Assembly (NCBI GenBank): GCA_019117325.1
Contig: DWZY01000182.1
Span: 1-14,352 of the forward strand
Source: Candidatus Brevibacterium intestinigallinarum
GTDB taxonomy: Bacteria; Actinomycetota; Actinomycetes; Actinomycetales; Brevibacteriaceae
Reading direction: 5' to 3'
DNA: 14,352 nucleotides
Part shown: positions 6,338 through 13,420 of the stretch, piece by piece
How positions within the stretch are numbered: the first letter of the stretch is position 1
Layout: each line of letters starts with the position of its first letter
The notes under the pieces: model-generated
Databases searched by the model: none
What the model was told of the DNA's origin: nothing
What the model saw: the letters and a program-made list of their open reading frames with translations, nothing else
Position numbers and translations under genes: made by a program

Positions 6338-7120
6338 TCAGCGGGTGCGCGAGGTCGCGGGCACCAGGAGGGAGGACCGCAGCCGGTCGACGGTGCCGTC
6401 CTCCAGGCCGTGCTCCCAGAGGTAGCCCTCGACTCCCCCGTGGTCGCGATCGAGGCGGTCGAGGACGTCCGCGAGCCATTCGGGCTTCGCGTCCGTCGCC
6501 ATCGTCGACACGGTCGAGATCCCCGCAGAGGTGAAGTGGGCGCGCAGCGCCTGCCGGAACTCCTCCCCCAGGTACTCCTCCGTCAGGGCGTAGTCCGTGA
6601 GGACGGTGTCCCGGTCGACGCCCAGGAGGGTCAGCAGGAAGGCGGCCGTGAGGCCGGTCCGGTCCTTCCCCGCGGAGCAGTGGAAGACGGCCGCGTCGTC
6701 CTCGACGCGGGACACCTCCGTGATGACATCGACGAAGCGGGTGCCCGCGGTGTCGATGATCGCCGCGTACAGCGACGGCAGACTCGGCGGGTCGAGGACG
6801 ATCCGATCGGGGATCGACGTGTCGAGGGGGAAGTAGCGATTCCCCAGCAGCGGCAGGTGCGTGTAGCGGGCGCCCAGTCCCTCCAGCGCGTCCGGGATGT
6901 TCGTCACCTCCAGCTCCTCCCGCAGGTCGATGACGGAGGTGATCCCCAGGTCGCGGAGCATCCGGACCCCGGGCTCACCCAGACGTCCCAGCCCGTCCGC
7001 GCGGTAGAGGCGTCCGGTGGCGACAGCGCCGCCGTCGCCTGTGGTATATCCGCCCACGTCGCGGAAGTTGAACGTGCCCGGGACCTCGATCCGCGGTGCC
7101 CGGTGTGGTGCGCTCTGCAT
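6338..7120 (-). CDS. Protein tyrosine phosphatase, MptpB/LipA-like (Y_phosphatase3)
   Basis: 260 aa. The phosphatase P-loop is FHCSAGKDRTG (136-146), with nucleophile Cys138 and Arg144 in the CX5R pattern. The N-terminal NFRDVGGY (18-25) is typical of the PF13350 family that includes M. tuberculosis MptpB, whose signature is also HCxAGKDRTG. Lys142 and Asp143 within the loop are linked to broad specificity (phospho-Tyr, phospho-Ser/Thr, phosphoinositides). There is no signal peptide, so the protein appears cytoplasmic, although MptpB is exported without a classical signal. The ATG at 7120 follows GAGGAG by five bases. A longer frame upstream runs through the mazG gene and is rejected. It sits 41 bases after mazG, in the slot where mycobacteria carry lpqU. 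The substrate here is unknown. Confidence 0.87.
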   Translation of the reverse strand: MQSAPHRAPRIEVPGTFNFRDVGGYTTGDGGAVATGRLYRADGLGRLGEPGVRMLRDLGITSVIDLREELEVTNIPDALEGLGARYTHLPLLGNRYFPLDTSIPDRIVLDPPSLPSLYAAIIDTAGTRFVDVITEVSRVEDDAAVFHCSAGKDRTGLTAAFLLTLLGVDRDTVLTDYALTEEYLGEEFRQALRAHFTSAGISTVSTMATDAKPEWLADVLDRLDRDHGGVEGYLWEHGLEDGTVDRLRSSLLVPATSRTR

Positions 7121-7125
7121 GCCGT

Positions 7126-7131
7126 CTCCTC
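7126..7131 (-). promoter_or_regulatory. Ribosome binding site that sets the phosphatase start
   Basis: GAGGAG on the minus strand ends five bases before the ATG at 7120. It supports the 260-aa product over an extended frame that would overlap mazG. Confidence 0.7.
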
Positions 7132-7161
7132 GTCCTGGCCGGCGCGCCGGCCCGTCATCCG

Positions 7162-7773
7162 TCAGTCGGTCCGGTTCCGTGCCGCCATTGTCCCCCGGAT
7201 CTCGTCGAGGACCCTCGAGGCGTCCGCCGCAGCCCTCTGGTGGGCGGCGGCGGACGGCTCGGGCACCGCGTCCGAGGCCGCCCTCTCCTGCCGCTTGACC
7301 TCCTGGTACCGGCGCTGCACCTCCGGCAGGGGCACCGGATGCCGGGCCTCGAAGACGTGCGGGTGACGCCGGACGTACTTCTCCACCAGCCGCTCCTGCA
7401 GAGCGTCCCAGGTGGCACCCGGCTCCCGTCCCAGCCGGTCGTCCAGGAGCGCTGCGTGGAAGACGACCTGGTAGAGCACATCTGCGAGCTCCGCCTCGAT
7501 CGCTGCCGGGTCGTCCTCCTCGATCGCGGCCATGAGCTCGACCGATTCCTCGAGGAGGTAGGGCGCCAGTGTGCGATGCGTGTGGTCCGCGGCCCACGGG
7601 CAGCGCGCGCGGATGAAGGCCATCATGGTCTCCGGAGTCAGCGCCCCCGTGTCCGGCTGCTGCCACGGCTCGGCGACGTCGTGCGGAACCGGCAGAGCCG
7701 AGGCCGGCCCGGGCGCAGCCTCAGCCGCCCGTCCGCCCGGACCGGTCCCCTGCCCGCACGAATGCTCGCTCAT
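7162..7773 (-). CDS. mazG: MazG family nucleoside triphosphate pyrophosphohydrolase
   Basis: 203 aa with one MazG domain (about 48-155). MazG hydrolyses (d)NTPs to NMP and PPi, removing aberrant nucleotides and, in some bacteria, lowering (p)ppGpp. Metal-binding motifs are visible: EESVE (75-79) and ELAD (95-98, ExxD). They lie in the segments CPWAADHTHRTLAPYLLEE (58-76) and ADVLYQVVFHA (97-107), which match the family's CPW...QTH...LLEE and DxLLQVVFH patterns. About 45 N-terminal residues (Gly/Pro/Ala-rich) and about 40 C-terminal residues flank the domain. E. coli MazG has two domains; actinobacterial forms usually have one, as here. The ATG at 7773 overlaps the mfd stop as ATGA (7770-7773), so the gene is translationally coupled to mfd. 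Confidence 0.92.
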   Translation of the reverse strand: MSEHSCGQGTGPGGRAAEAAPGPASALPVPHDVAEPWQQPDTGALTPETMMAFIRARCPWAADHTHRTLAPYLLEESVELMAAIEEDDPAAIEAELADVLYQVVFHAALLDDRLGREPGATWDALQERLVEKYVRRHPHVFEARHPVPLPEVQRRYQEVKRQERAASDAVPEPSAAAHQRAAADASRVLDEIRGTMAARNRTD

Positions 7774-10700
7774 GCCGGCGGGTCCTCCTCGACCGGGAGG
7801 ATCGCCTCGAGGAACTGGTGCGCCCACGCGAGGATCTCCGAGTCGACGACCTCGCGCCGGTCGAAGCCGGTGCCGCCCACGGGCTTGGGCACGAGGATCG
7901 ACCGCACCGCGGGCTTGATGAGCGACTTGGGGTACATCCGCTTGAGCCGGGCGATCTGCGAGTCGGGGAGGTCCTCGACGGGGCCGAACCGGATGAAGTT
8001 CCCCTGGATGACGATGTCCGTGATGCCGGAGGCGCGGGCACGGATGCGCAGGCGGGCAACATCGGCCAGGACGTCCACGGCCTCGGGCGGGGTGCCGTAC
8101 CGGTCGGTGAGCTCCGCGAGCACCTCGCGGATCTCCTCCTCGCCGGTGGCCGCGGCGAGCTTGCGGTAGGCCTCGAGCCGCAGCCGCTCGTGGTCGACGT
8201 AGTCGGTGGGGATGTGCGCGTCGACCGGCAGCTCGATGCGCATCTCCTTCTCCTCCTCCTGCGCCTCGCCCCGGAAGTTCGCGACGGCCTCGCCCACGAG
8301 GCGCACGTACAGGTCGAAGCCCACGCCCTCGATGTGGCCGGACTGCTGGCCGCCCAGCAGGTTGCCCGCACCGCGGATCTCGAGGTCCTTCATCGCGACC
8401 TGCATGCCGGCGCCCAGCTCGGAGTGCTCGGCCAGCGTCTTGAGCCGGTCGTGCGCGGTCTCCGTGAGCGTGCCGTCCGGCGGATAGAGGAAGTACGCGT
8501 AGGCGCGCTCGCGGCCGCGGCCCACGCGACCGCGCAGCTGGTGCAGCTGCGAGAGGCCGAACCGGTCGGCCCGGTCGATGATGAGCGTGTTCGCGTTCGC
8601 GATGTCGATGCCGGTCTCCACGATGGTCGTGCAGACGAGGACGTCGAACTTCCGCTCCCAGAAGTCGACGATGACCTGCTCCAGCTGCTTCTCGCCCATC
8701 TTGCCGTGCGCGATCGCGATGCGGGCCTCCGGCACCAGCTCCGCCAGGTGGCCTGCGACCCGCTCGATGTCCTGGACGCGGTTGTGGATGTAGAACGCCT
8801 GGCCCTCGCGCATGAGCTCCCGGCGGATCGCCGCCGCGACCTGCCGGTCCTCGTAGCGACCCACGTAGGTGAGGACGGGGTGGCGCTCCTCCGGCGGCGT
8901 GGCGAGCGTCGACATCTCGCGGATGCCCGTGACCGCCATCTCGAGGGTGCGCGGGATGGGGGTCGCGGACATCGCCAGGACGTCCACGTCCGCGCGCATC
9001 GCCTTGAGCGTCTCCTTGTGCTCGACGCCGAACCGCTGCTCCTCATCGATGATGACGAGGCCCAGATCCTTGAACGAGATCTCGCCGGAGAGCAGGCGAT
9101 GCGTGCCGATCACCAGGTCGATCGTGCCGTCCTTGATGCCCGTGACGACGCGGTCGGACTCGCTCTTCGACTGGAAGCGCGACAGCGCCGCAACGGTGAC
9201 GGGGAAGCCCGCGTACCGCTCCGAGAAGGTCTCGAAGTGCTGCTGGACCAGCAGGGTCGTGGGCACCAGCACCGCGACCTGCTTGCCCTCCTGGATCGCT
9301 TTGAAGGCGGCGCGCACCGCCACCTCCGTCTTCCCGTATCCCACGTCGCCGCAGATGAGGCGGTCCATCGGGACCGTCTTCATCATGTCGGCCTTCACCT
9401 CGTCGATCGTCGTGAGCTGATCGGGGGTCTCGACGTAGTGGAAGGCGTCCTCCAGCTCCCGCTGCCACGGAGTGTCCGCACCGTACGCGTGGCCCTGCGT
9501 GGCCTGCCGGGCGGAGTAGAGACGGACCAGTTCGCCCGCGATCTCCTTGACCGCCTTCCGGGCGCGCGACTTCGTCTTCGCCCAGTCGGAGCCGCCCATC
9601 TTGCTGAGCGTGGGGTTCTCACCACCCACGTACCGCGTCACCTGGTCGAGGGAGTCCGAGGGCACGTAGAGGCGGTCGCCCGGGTGGCCCCGCTTGGACG
9701 GCGCGAACTCGATGACGAGGTACTCGCGGGTGTGCGCGTCCGCTCCCCGGCCCGCGGTGCGCTGCACCATCTCGATGAAGCGGCCCACGCCGTGCTGCTC
9801 GTGCACCACGTGGTCGCCGGGTGCCAGGTTGAGGGGGTCGACCTGGTTGCGGCGCCGGCGGGCCGGCAGCTTCCGCATGTCGCGGGTCGACGAGGCTGCG
9901 GCGCGGCCCAGGACGTCCGCCTCCGTCAGCACCGCCAGCTTGAGCTCCTCGACGATGAAGCCGCCGTAGCCGGCTCCGGTCGAGACCTCGACCCGGCCGG
10001 ACGCCGTGAAGTCCGGGTCCTCGACCAGCGCGGCCGGGACCTCGGCCTCGGCGAACACCTCGACGAGGCGACGGCCGGGGCCCTGCCCCTCCGTCAGCAC
10101 GACGACGGACCAGTCCTCGCGGATGAGGCCGTGGACGTCCTGGAGGACGGCCTCGACGTCGCCCTGATAGCCGCGCGGCTCGCGGGCGGGCACCGTGAAG
10201 TCCTCCGACCCCGCGGCGGTGAGCTCCTCGTCGACGGCGAAGCCGCCCACCTCCCACCAGGGGTGGCCCAGGACCGAGGCCGCCTCGCGTGTCTGCTCGA
10301 GGGTGCGGAAGCTGGCCGCGGACAGGTCCACCGGTGCCTGTGCCCCGTCGGAGGCCGATTCCCACGCGGCGGCGAGGAATTCGTCGGACGTCCGGAGGAG
10401 GTCCTCCGCGCGGCGGGCCACCTTCTCCGGTTCGACAACGAGGACGCGGGATCCCTCCGGCATGACGGCGACGAGCGGCTCCATGCCGTCGACCAGCACC
10501 GGGGCCAGCGATTCCATGCCCTCGACGGCGACGCCCGCGGCGATCCTCTCGAGCATGTCCGCGGCCGTCGGGGTCGTCGTCGCGAGCTGTGCGGCGCGCT
10601 CACGGACCGCCGGCGTCAGCAGCACCTCCCGGCACGGCGGGGCGAACAGCACGGGTGCGGGCTCGCCCGGCTCCACCGGGTGGGAGCGCTGGTCCGCGAC

Positions 10701-11345
10701 CGCGAACGGGCGGATCTCCTCGACCTCGTCATCGAAGAACTCCAGGCGCAGTGCCGTGTCCGCCGTGGGCGGGAAGATGTCGATGATGCCGCCGCGCACC
10801 GCGAACTCGCCGCGGCGCGAGACCATGTCGACGCGCGAGTAGGCGAGCCCGGACAGCGTCTCCGCCAGGTCCGTCAGGTCCATGCGGTCACCCGCGCGCA
10901 GCACGATCGGCTCGAGGTCGCCCAGGCCCTTGACGAGCGGCTGCAGCGCAGCGCGCACGGGAGCGATGACGACGCGCAGCGGCTGCCCGTCCGGCTGTGA
11001 GCCCGGCGCGTCCGGGTGTGCGAGGCGATGGAGGACGGTGAGCCGCTCGCCCACCGTGTCCGAGCGGGGCGACAGGCGCTCGTGCGGCAGCGTCTCCCAG
11101 GAGGGGAACACTGCGACCGCGCCCGCCGGCAGGTGGTCCTCGAGCGCGCGGGCCAGGTCCTGCGACTCCCGCGTCGTGGCGGTGATGATGAGTGCGGTGC
11201 CGGTCTTCGCCGTGCGGGCGACGAGGGCGGGCAGGAGCCCCCGCACCAGCGACACCGTGCCCCCGGGCGAGGCGGGATCCGCGATCGCGCGCCGCACGTC
11301 CTCGAAGGCGGGCAGGGAGAGGGCAGGGCTCAGTCCAGTCAGCAC
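7770..11345 (-). CDS. mfd: Transcription-repair coupling factor Mfd
   Basis: 1191 aa from the GTG at 11345 (1201 aa if the GTG at 11375 is used), normal Mfd length. Mfd removes RNA polymerase stalled at DNA damage and recruits UvrA. Numbered from 11345: a UvrB-like N-terminal module (about 1-380), an RNA-polymerase interaction domain with GDHVVHEQHGVGRF (510-523), a helicase Walker A motif GDVGYGKTE (666-674), DEEQRFG (767-773), SATPIPRT (773 onward), QLRGRVGR in the second RecA lobe, the RecG-like translocation region (EIRGAGNLLG), and a C-terminal TRCF domain. The GTG at 11345 begins VLTGLSPAL, like other actinobacterial Mfd N-termini, and stands seven bases after a TAGACT -10 box. The GTG at 11375 has no ribosome site. 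Its stop is coupled to mazG. Confidence 0.95.
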   Translation of the reverse strand: MLTGLSPALSLPAFEDVRRAIADPASPGGTVSLVRGLLPALVARTAKTGTALIITATTRESQDLARALEDHLPAGAVAVFPSWETLPHERLSPRSDTVGERLTVLHRLAHPDAPGSQPDGQPLRVVIAPVRAALQPLVKGLGDLEPIVLRAGDRMDLTDLAETLSGLAYSRVDMVSRRGEFAVRGGIIDIFPPTADTALRLEFFDDEVEEIRPFAVADQRSHPVEPGEPAPVLFAPPCREVLLTPAVRERAAQLATTTPTAADMLERIAAGVAVEGMESLAPVLVDGMEPLVAVMPEGSRVLVVEPEKVARRAEDLLRTSDEFLAAAWESASDGAQAPVDLSAASFRTLEQTREAASVLGHPWWEVGGFAVDEELTAAGSEDFTVPAREPRGYQGDVEAVLQDVHGLIREDWSVVVLTEGQGPGRRLVEVFAEAEVPAALVEDPDFTASGRVEVSTGAGYGGFIVEELKLAVLTEADVLGRAAASSTRDMRKLPARRRRNQVDPLNLAPGDHVVHEQHGVGRFIEMVQRTAGRGADAHTREYLVIEFAPSKRGHPGDRLYVPSDSLDQVTRYVGGENPTLSKMGGSDWAKTKSRARKAVKEIAGELVRLYSARQATQGHAYGADTPWQRELEDAFHYVETPDQLTTIDEVKADMMKTVPMDRLICGDVGYGKTEVAVRAAFKAIQEGKQVAVLVPTTLLVQQHFETFSERYAGFPVTVAALSRFQSKSESDRVVTGIKDGTIDLVIGTHRLLSGEISFKDLGLVIIDEEQRFGVEHKETLKAMRADVDVLAMSATPIPRTLEMAVTGIREMSTLATPPEERHPVLTYVGRYEDRQVAAAIRRELMREGQAFYIHNRVQDIERVAGHLAELVPEARIAIAHGKMGEKQLEQVIVDFWERKFDVLVCTTIVETGIDIANANTLIIDRADRFGLSQLHQLRGRVGRGRERAYAYFLYPPDGTLTETAHDRLKTLAEHSELGAGMQVAMKDLEIRGAGNLLGGQQSGHIEGVGFDLYVRLVGEAVANFRGEAQEEEKEMRIELPVDAHIPTDYVDHERLRLEAYRKLAAATGEEEIREVLAELTDRYGTPPEAVDVLADVARLRIRARASGITDIVIQGNFIRFGPVEDLPDSQIARLKRMYPKSLIKPAVRSILVPKPVGGTGFDRREVVDSEILAWAHQFLEAILPVEEDPPA

Positions 11346-11352
11346 GCGAACC

Positions 11353-11358
11353 AGTCTA
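11353..11358 (-). promoter_or_regulatory. -10 element of mfd, probable leaderless transcript
   Basis: TAGACT on the minus strand is a near-ideal actinobacterial -10. Seven bases (GGTTCGC) then separate it from an in-frame GTG at 11345, the spacing expected if transcription starts on the first base of the start codon. No Shine-Dalgarno sequence precedes either candidate mfd start. No good -35 is seen at 17 bases; CTGACA at 11381-11386 is 22 bases away. Confidence 0.6.
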
Positions 11359-11370
11359 GAGGTCGGTGCG

Positions 11371-11396
11371 GACACGGGCGTGTCAGGACTGTCACG
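11371..11396. promoter_or_regulatory. Overlapping palindromes in the divergent mfd / 4-TM gene spacer
   Basis: GACACGGGCGTGTC (11371-11384) has perfect 6-bp arms around GG. Overlapping it, CGTGTCAGGACTGTCACG (11379-11396) is an 18-bp dyad with 14 of 18 bases symmetric. Both lie just upstream of the mfd -10, around its -35 position, and about 45-70 bases before the divergent gene. They look like operator half-sites, but I cannot assign a regulator. They do not match the actinobacterial LexA box (CGAACnnnnGTTCG). Confidence 0.35.
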
Positions 11397-11441
11397 CCCG
11401 GCCCTGCGGCGTCGAGCCGTTCACCCGCGACACTGATGGAC

Positions 11442-12047
11442 ATGAGCTCCTCACACGAGGCCGACGCGCCCGACTCGCACGCGGGTCCGCCCGGGCCGGA
11501 CGCCAGCGACCGCGCCAGCGACGACACCGACGGACAGGCCGCCCGTCGGCCTCGGCGAATGCTGGCGGTCCGCCTCCTCCACCTCCTCGCGATCCTCAGC
11601 TATGCCGTCGCGTCGTTCGTCCCGGTGCTGGCGACGGAGCCGGACGGCAGCGCGCTGTCGATCCGCGTCTCCGCACTGGGCGGGATGCAGGACGACGGCA
11701 TCGGGCCGGAGGGCCTCAGCCCTGCCGCGCTGCTCGTGTGGCTGCTCGTCGCTCTCGCCGCGGCCCGCGCCCTCGTCCGTCCCGCATCCCGCGCATGGAG
11801 CCTCGTGTCGCTGATCGTTGCGGCTGCTGTCGCTCAGCGCTGGGTGTCCCTCGTGCGGGACCCGCCCCTGCTCATGTGGGACGGGCAGCTGCCGGACGGC
11901 ACGCCCACCGGCGGCATGCTCGTCGCGGAGCCCACGTGGGGCCTCGTGCTCCCGGCCCTCACCGTCGCCTGCCTCGTCATCGGCGGACTGTGCGCCTTCG
12001 CGCGGCGCAGATCCATCGGCGCGCGGACGCAGCCCCCAGCTTCATGA
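11442..12047 (+). CDS. Four-TM membrane protein of unknown function
   Basis: 201 aa (203 from an ATG two codons earlier at 11436). I do not recognise the family. It has a hydrophilic Asp/Ser/Pro/Gly-rich N-terminus (1-36), a basic stretch RRPRRM (35-40), then four predicted TM helices at about 43-64, 95-113, 119-136 and 165-187. A short basic C-tail (RRRSIGARTQ) follows the last helix. By the positive-inside rule both termini are probably cytoplasmic. Extracytoplasmic loops of about 30 (65-94) and 28 residues (137-164, with PLLMWDGQLPDGTPTGG) lie between helices. No clear ribosome site precedes either ATG, so the start is uncertain. The stop TGA overlaps the ATG of the rhomboid gene (ATGA at 12044-12047), so the two are probably one transcription unit divergent from mfd. 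Confidence 0.7.
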   Translation: MSSSHEADAPDSHAGPPGPDASDRASDDTDGQAARRPRRMLAVRLLHLLAILSYAVASFVPVLATEPDGSALSIRVSALGGMQDDGIGPEGLSPAALLVWLLVALAAARALVRPASRAWSLVSLIVAAAVAQRWVSLVRDPPLLMWDGQLPDGTPTGGMLVAEPTWGLVLPALTVACLVIGGLCAFARRRSIGARTQPPAS

Positions 12048-12703
12048 CCGATACTCGGGGCATGTCCTCGAGCACCGCCGCCCCGCGCACGCCGTACGCC
12101 GCCCGCTTCGGTCCCCCGCTCGTCCTCCTCGCGATCATGTGGATCGTCGAGTTCGCGGACCTGCTGCTGCCGGGACGCTTCGAATCGCTGGGGATCCGCG
12201 CGTGGGACCTCACGCACCTGCCGGGGATCGTGCTGGCTCCCCTGCTCCACTCGACGTGGTCGCATCTCATCTCGAACTCAGTCCCGTTCCTCGTGCTGGG
12301 CTGCCTCGTCGCGGCGGAGGGAGCGCGCCGCTTCTGGTTCGTCACCGCGATCGCGACCGTCGTGGGCGGAATCGGCCCGTGGTTCCTCGCGCTGCCCGGG
12401 ACCGTGACGGTCGGCGCCTCGGGCCTCGTGTTCGGCTACTTCGCCTATCTCATGGTCCGCGTGTTCACCGCGCGCTCGATGGGCCACCGGATCCTCTACG
12501 CGGTCATCGCCCTGGCAACCTTCTCCGTCTACGGCGGATCGATGCTGGTGGGCGTGCTGCCGGTCCATGTCGGCATCTCGTGGCAGGGCCACCTCTTCGG
12601 CGCGCTGGGCGGGGTCGCAGCCGCGCTCCTCACCCGTCCCCGCAGCGCGCCCGACACCGGCAGCGGGCTCAGCGCGGGGCGTGGAACCGCTGCTGGGCTG
12701 TGA
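12044..12703 (+). CDS. Rhomboid family intramembrane serine protease
   Basis: 219 aa from the ATG that overlaps the upstream stop; an in-frame ATG at 12062 would give 213 aa. Six TM helices fit the basic rhomboid fold. Key residues are present (numbered from 12044): WSHLISN (His74 and Asn78 of the HxxxN motif in TM2), GASGLVFG with nucleophile Ser126 in TM4 (GxSG), and SWQGHLFGALGG with catalytic His183 in TM6. It should therefore be an active protease that cuts single-pass membrane proteins within or near the bilayer. There is no extra cytosolic domain; the C-tail (197-219) is Gly/Ser/Arg-rich. Its substrate is unknown; the coupled 4-TM protein is a possible partner. Its last 35 bases overlap the end of the convergent pth gene. 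Confidence 0.87.
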   Translation: MTDTRGMSSSTAAPRTPYAARFGPPLVLLAIMWIVEFADLLLPGRFESLGIRAWDLTHLPGIVLAPLLHSTWSHLISNSVPFLVLGCLVAAEGARRFWFVTAIATVVGGIGPWFLALPGTVTVGASGLVFGYFAYLMVRVFTARSMGHRILYAVIALATFSVYGGSMLVGVLPVHVGISWQGHLFGALGGVAAALLTRPRSAPDTGSGLSAGRGTAAGL

Positions 12704-13265
12704 CCAGTCCGTCTGCGATGAGCGCCTCGACCGCGTCGGCCAGATCGGACACGAAGATGGGCAGGGTCTCCCGCTCCTGCGCGGAGAACCTCCCCAGCAC
12801 GTAGTCGGCCGTGTCCATGCGCCCGGGCGGGCGGCCCACGCCCGCGCGCACCCGCAGGTAGTCACGGGTGCCCAGGTGACTCGTGAGTGACCGCAGGCCG
12901 TTGTGGCCGCCCTCTCCCCCGCCCTTCTTGAGGCGGACGGAGTCGAAGTCGAGGTCCACGTCGTCGTGGATCGCGATGACCCGATCGGGCGTCACGGAGT
13001 GGAACCGCGCCAGCTGCCCCACCGGCTGCCCCGATTCGTTCATGTAGGTCGACGGCCGCACCAGCACTGCGCGGTCGCCGGGCCGGCCACCGGTTCCGGG
13101 CATCCGACCGGTTGCCGCCTGGGCACGGGCCTTCGTCCGCGTGAGTGCGGAGCTCATCCGCTCCAGCAGCTCGTCGACGACGAGGTATCCGATGTTGTGC
13201 CGGGTCGCCTCGTACCGGGTTCCGGGGTTGCCCAGGCCCACCACCAGCCACGTGTCCGCCGCCAT
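12669..13265 (-). CDS. pth: Peptidyl-tRNA hydrolase
   Basis: 198 aa, standard length for bacterial Pth. It releases peptides from peptidyl-tRNAs that drop off the ribosome. Conserved residues seen: GLGNPG (10-15, Asn13), TRHNIGY (21-27, catalytic-dyad His23), RPSTYMNESG (70-79, Asn76), IHDDVDL (99-105, Asp101) and GGGEGGHNGLRS (115-126, Asn122). A 14-residue Gly/Arg/Pro-rich stretch before the ADRAVLVRP strand is slightly longer than in E. coli. The ATG at 13265 has a GAGAGAGG site about nine to ten bases upstream. It lies 155 bases after rplY, beyond a strong hairpin, so it may need its own promoter. The 3' end overlaps the convergent rhomboid gene by 35 bases. Confidence 0.96.
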   Translation of the reverse strand: MAADTWLVVGLGNPGTRYEATRHNIGYLVVDELLERMSSALTRTKARAQAATGRMPGTGGRPGDRAVLVRPSTYMNESGQPVGQLARFHSVTPDRVIAIHDDVDLDFDSVRLKKGGGEGGHNGLRSLTSHLGTRDYLRVRAGVGRPPGRMDTADYVLGRFSAQERETLPIFVSDLADAVEALIADGLVTAQQRFHAPR

Positions 13266-13309
13266 GCGGGTCCGCCTCTCTCAGTTGCTCAGCGCTCGGG
13301 GAACATCAT

Positions 13310-13321
13310 CGCCGATCGGCG
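13310..13321. other. 12-bp perfect palindrome upstream of pth
   Basis: CGCCGATCGGCG is a perfect 12-bp palindrome 45 bases upstream of the pth start, in the spacer between the rplY hairpin and pth. It could be an operator or chance in GC-rich DNA. Confidence 0.25.
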
Positions 13322-13336
13322 CCGTCCCCGCACACA

Positions 13337-13380
13337 CGCACCGCGGGGCAGGACCGTTGCTGGTCCTGCCCCGCGGTGCG
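13337..13380 (-). terminator. Strong hairpin terminator downstream of rplY
   Basis: A perfect 19-bp inverted repeat (13337-13355 and 13362-13380) surrounds a 6-base loop, starting 40 bases past the rplY stop. The downstream run on the minus strand is GTGTGTGCGG rather than poly-U. It is the strongest hairpin in the window and probably separates rplY from pth transcription. Confidence 0.8.
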
Positions 13381-13420
13381 AAGGATCGCGGAGCATCCGA
13401 TGCCGGACGCTCCTGCCGGA

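Noticed and set aside
7121..7666. A 182-residue N-terminal extension of the tyrosine phosphatase
   Set aside because: It overlaps mazG in another frame, is Gly/Arg/Pro/Ala-rich, and a good ribosome site marks the ATG at 7120.
7818..11000. A 1060-codon open frame on the plus strand opposite mfd
   Set aside because: It is rich in Arg, Leu, Val, Asp and His from the complement of high-GC third positions, has no recognisable domain, and mfd on the other strand is unmistakable.
11346..11441. A LexA/SOS box controlling mfd
   Set aside because: No CGAACnnnnGTTCG-like sequence occurs. The palindromes present have different half-sites.
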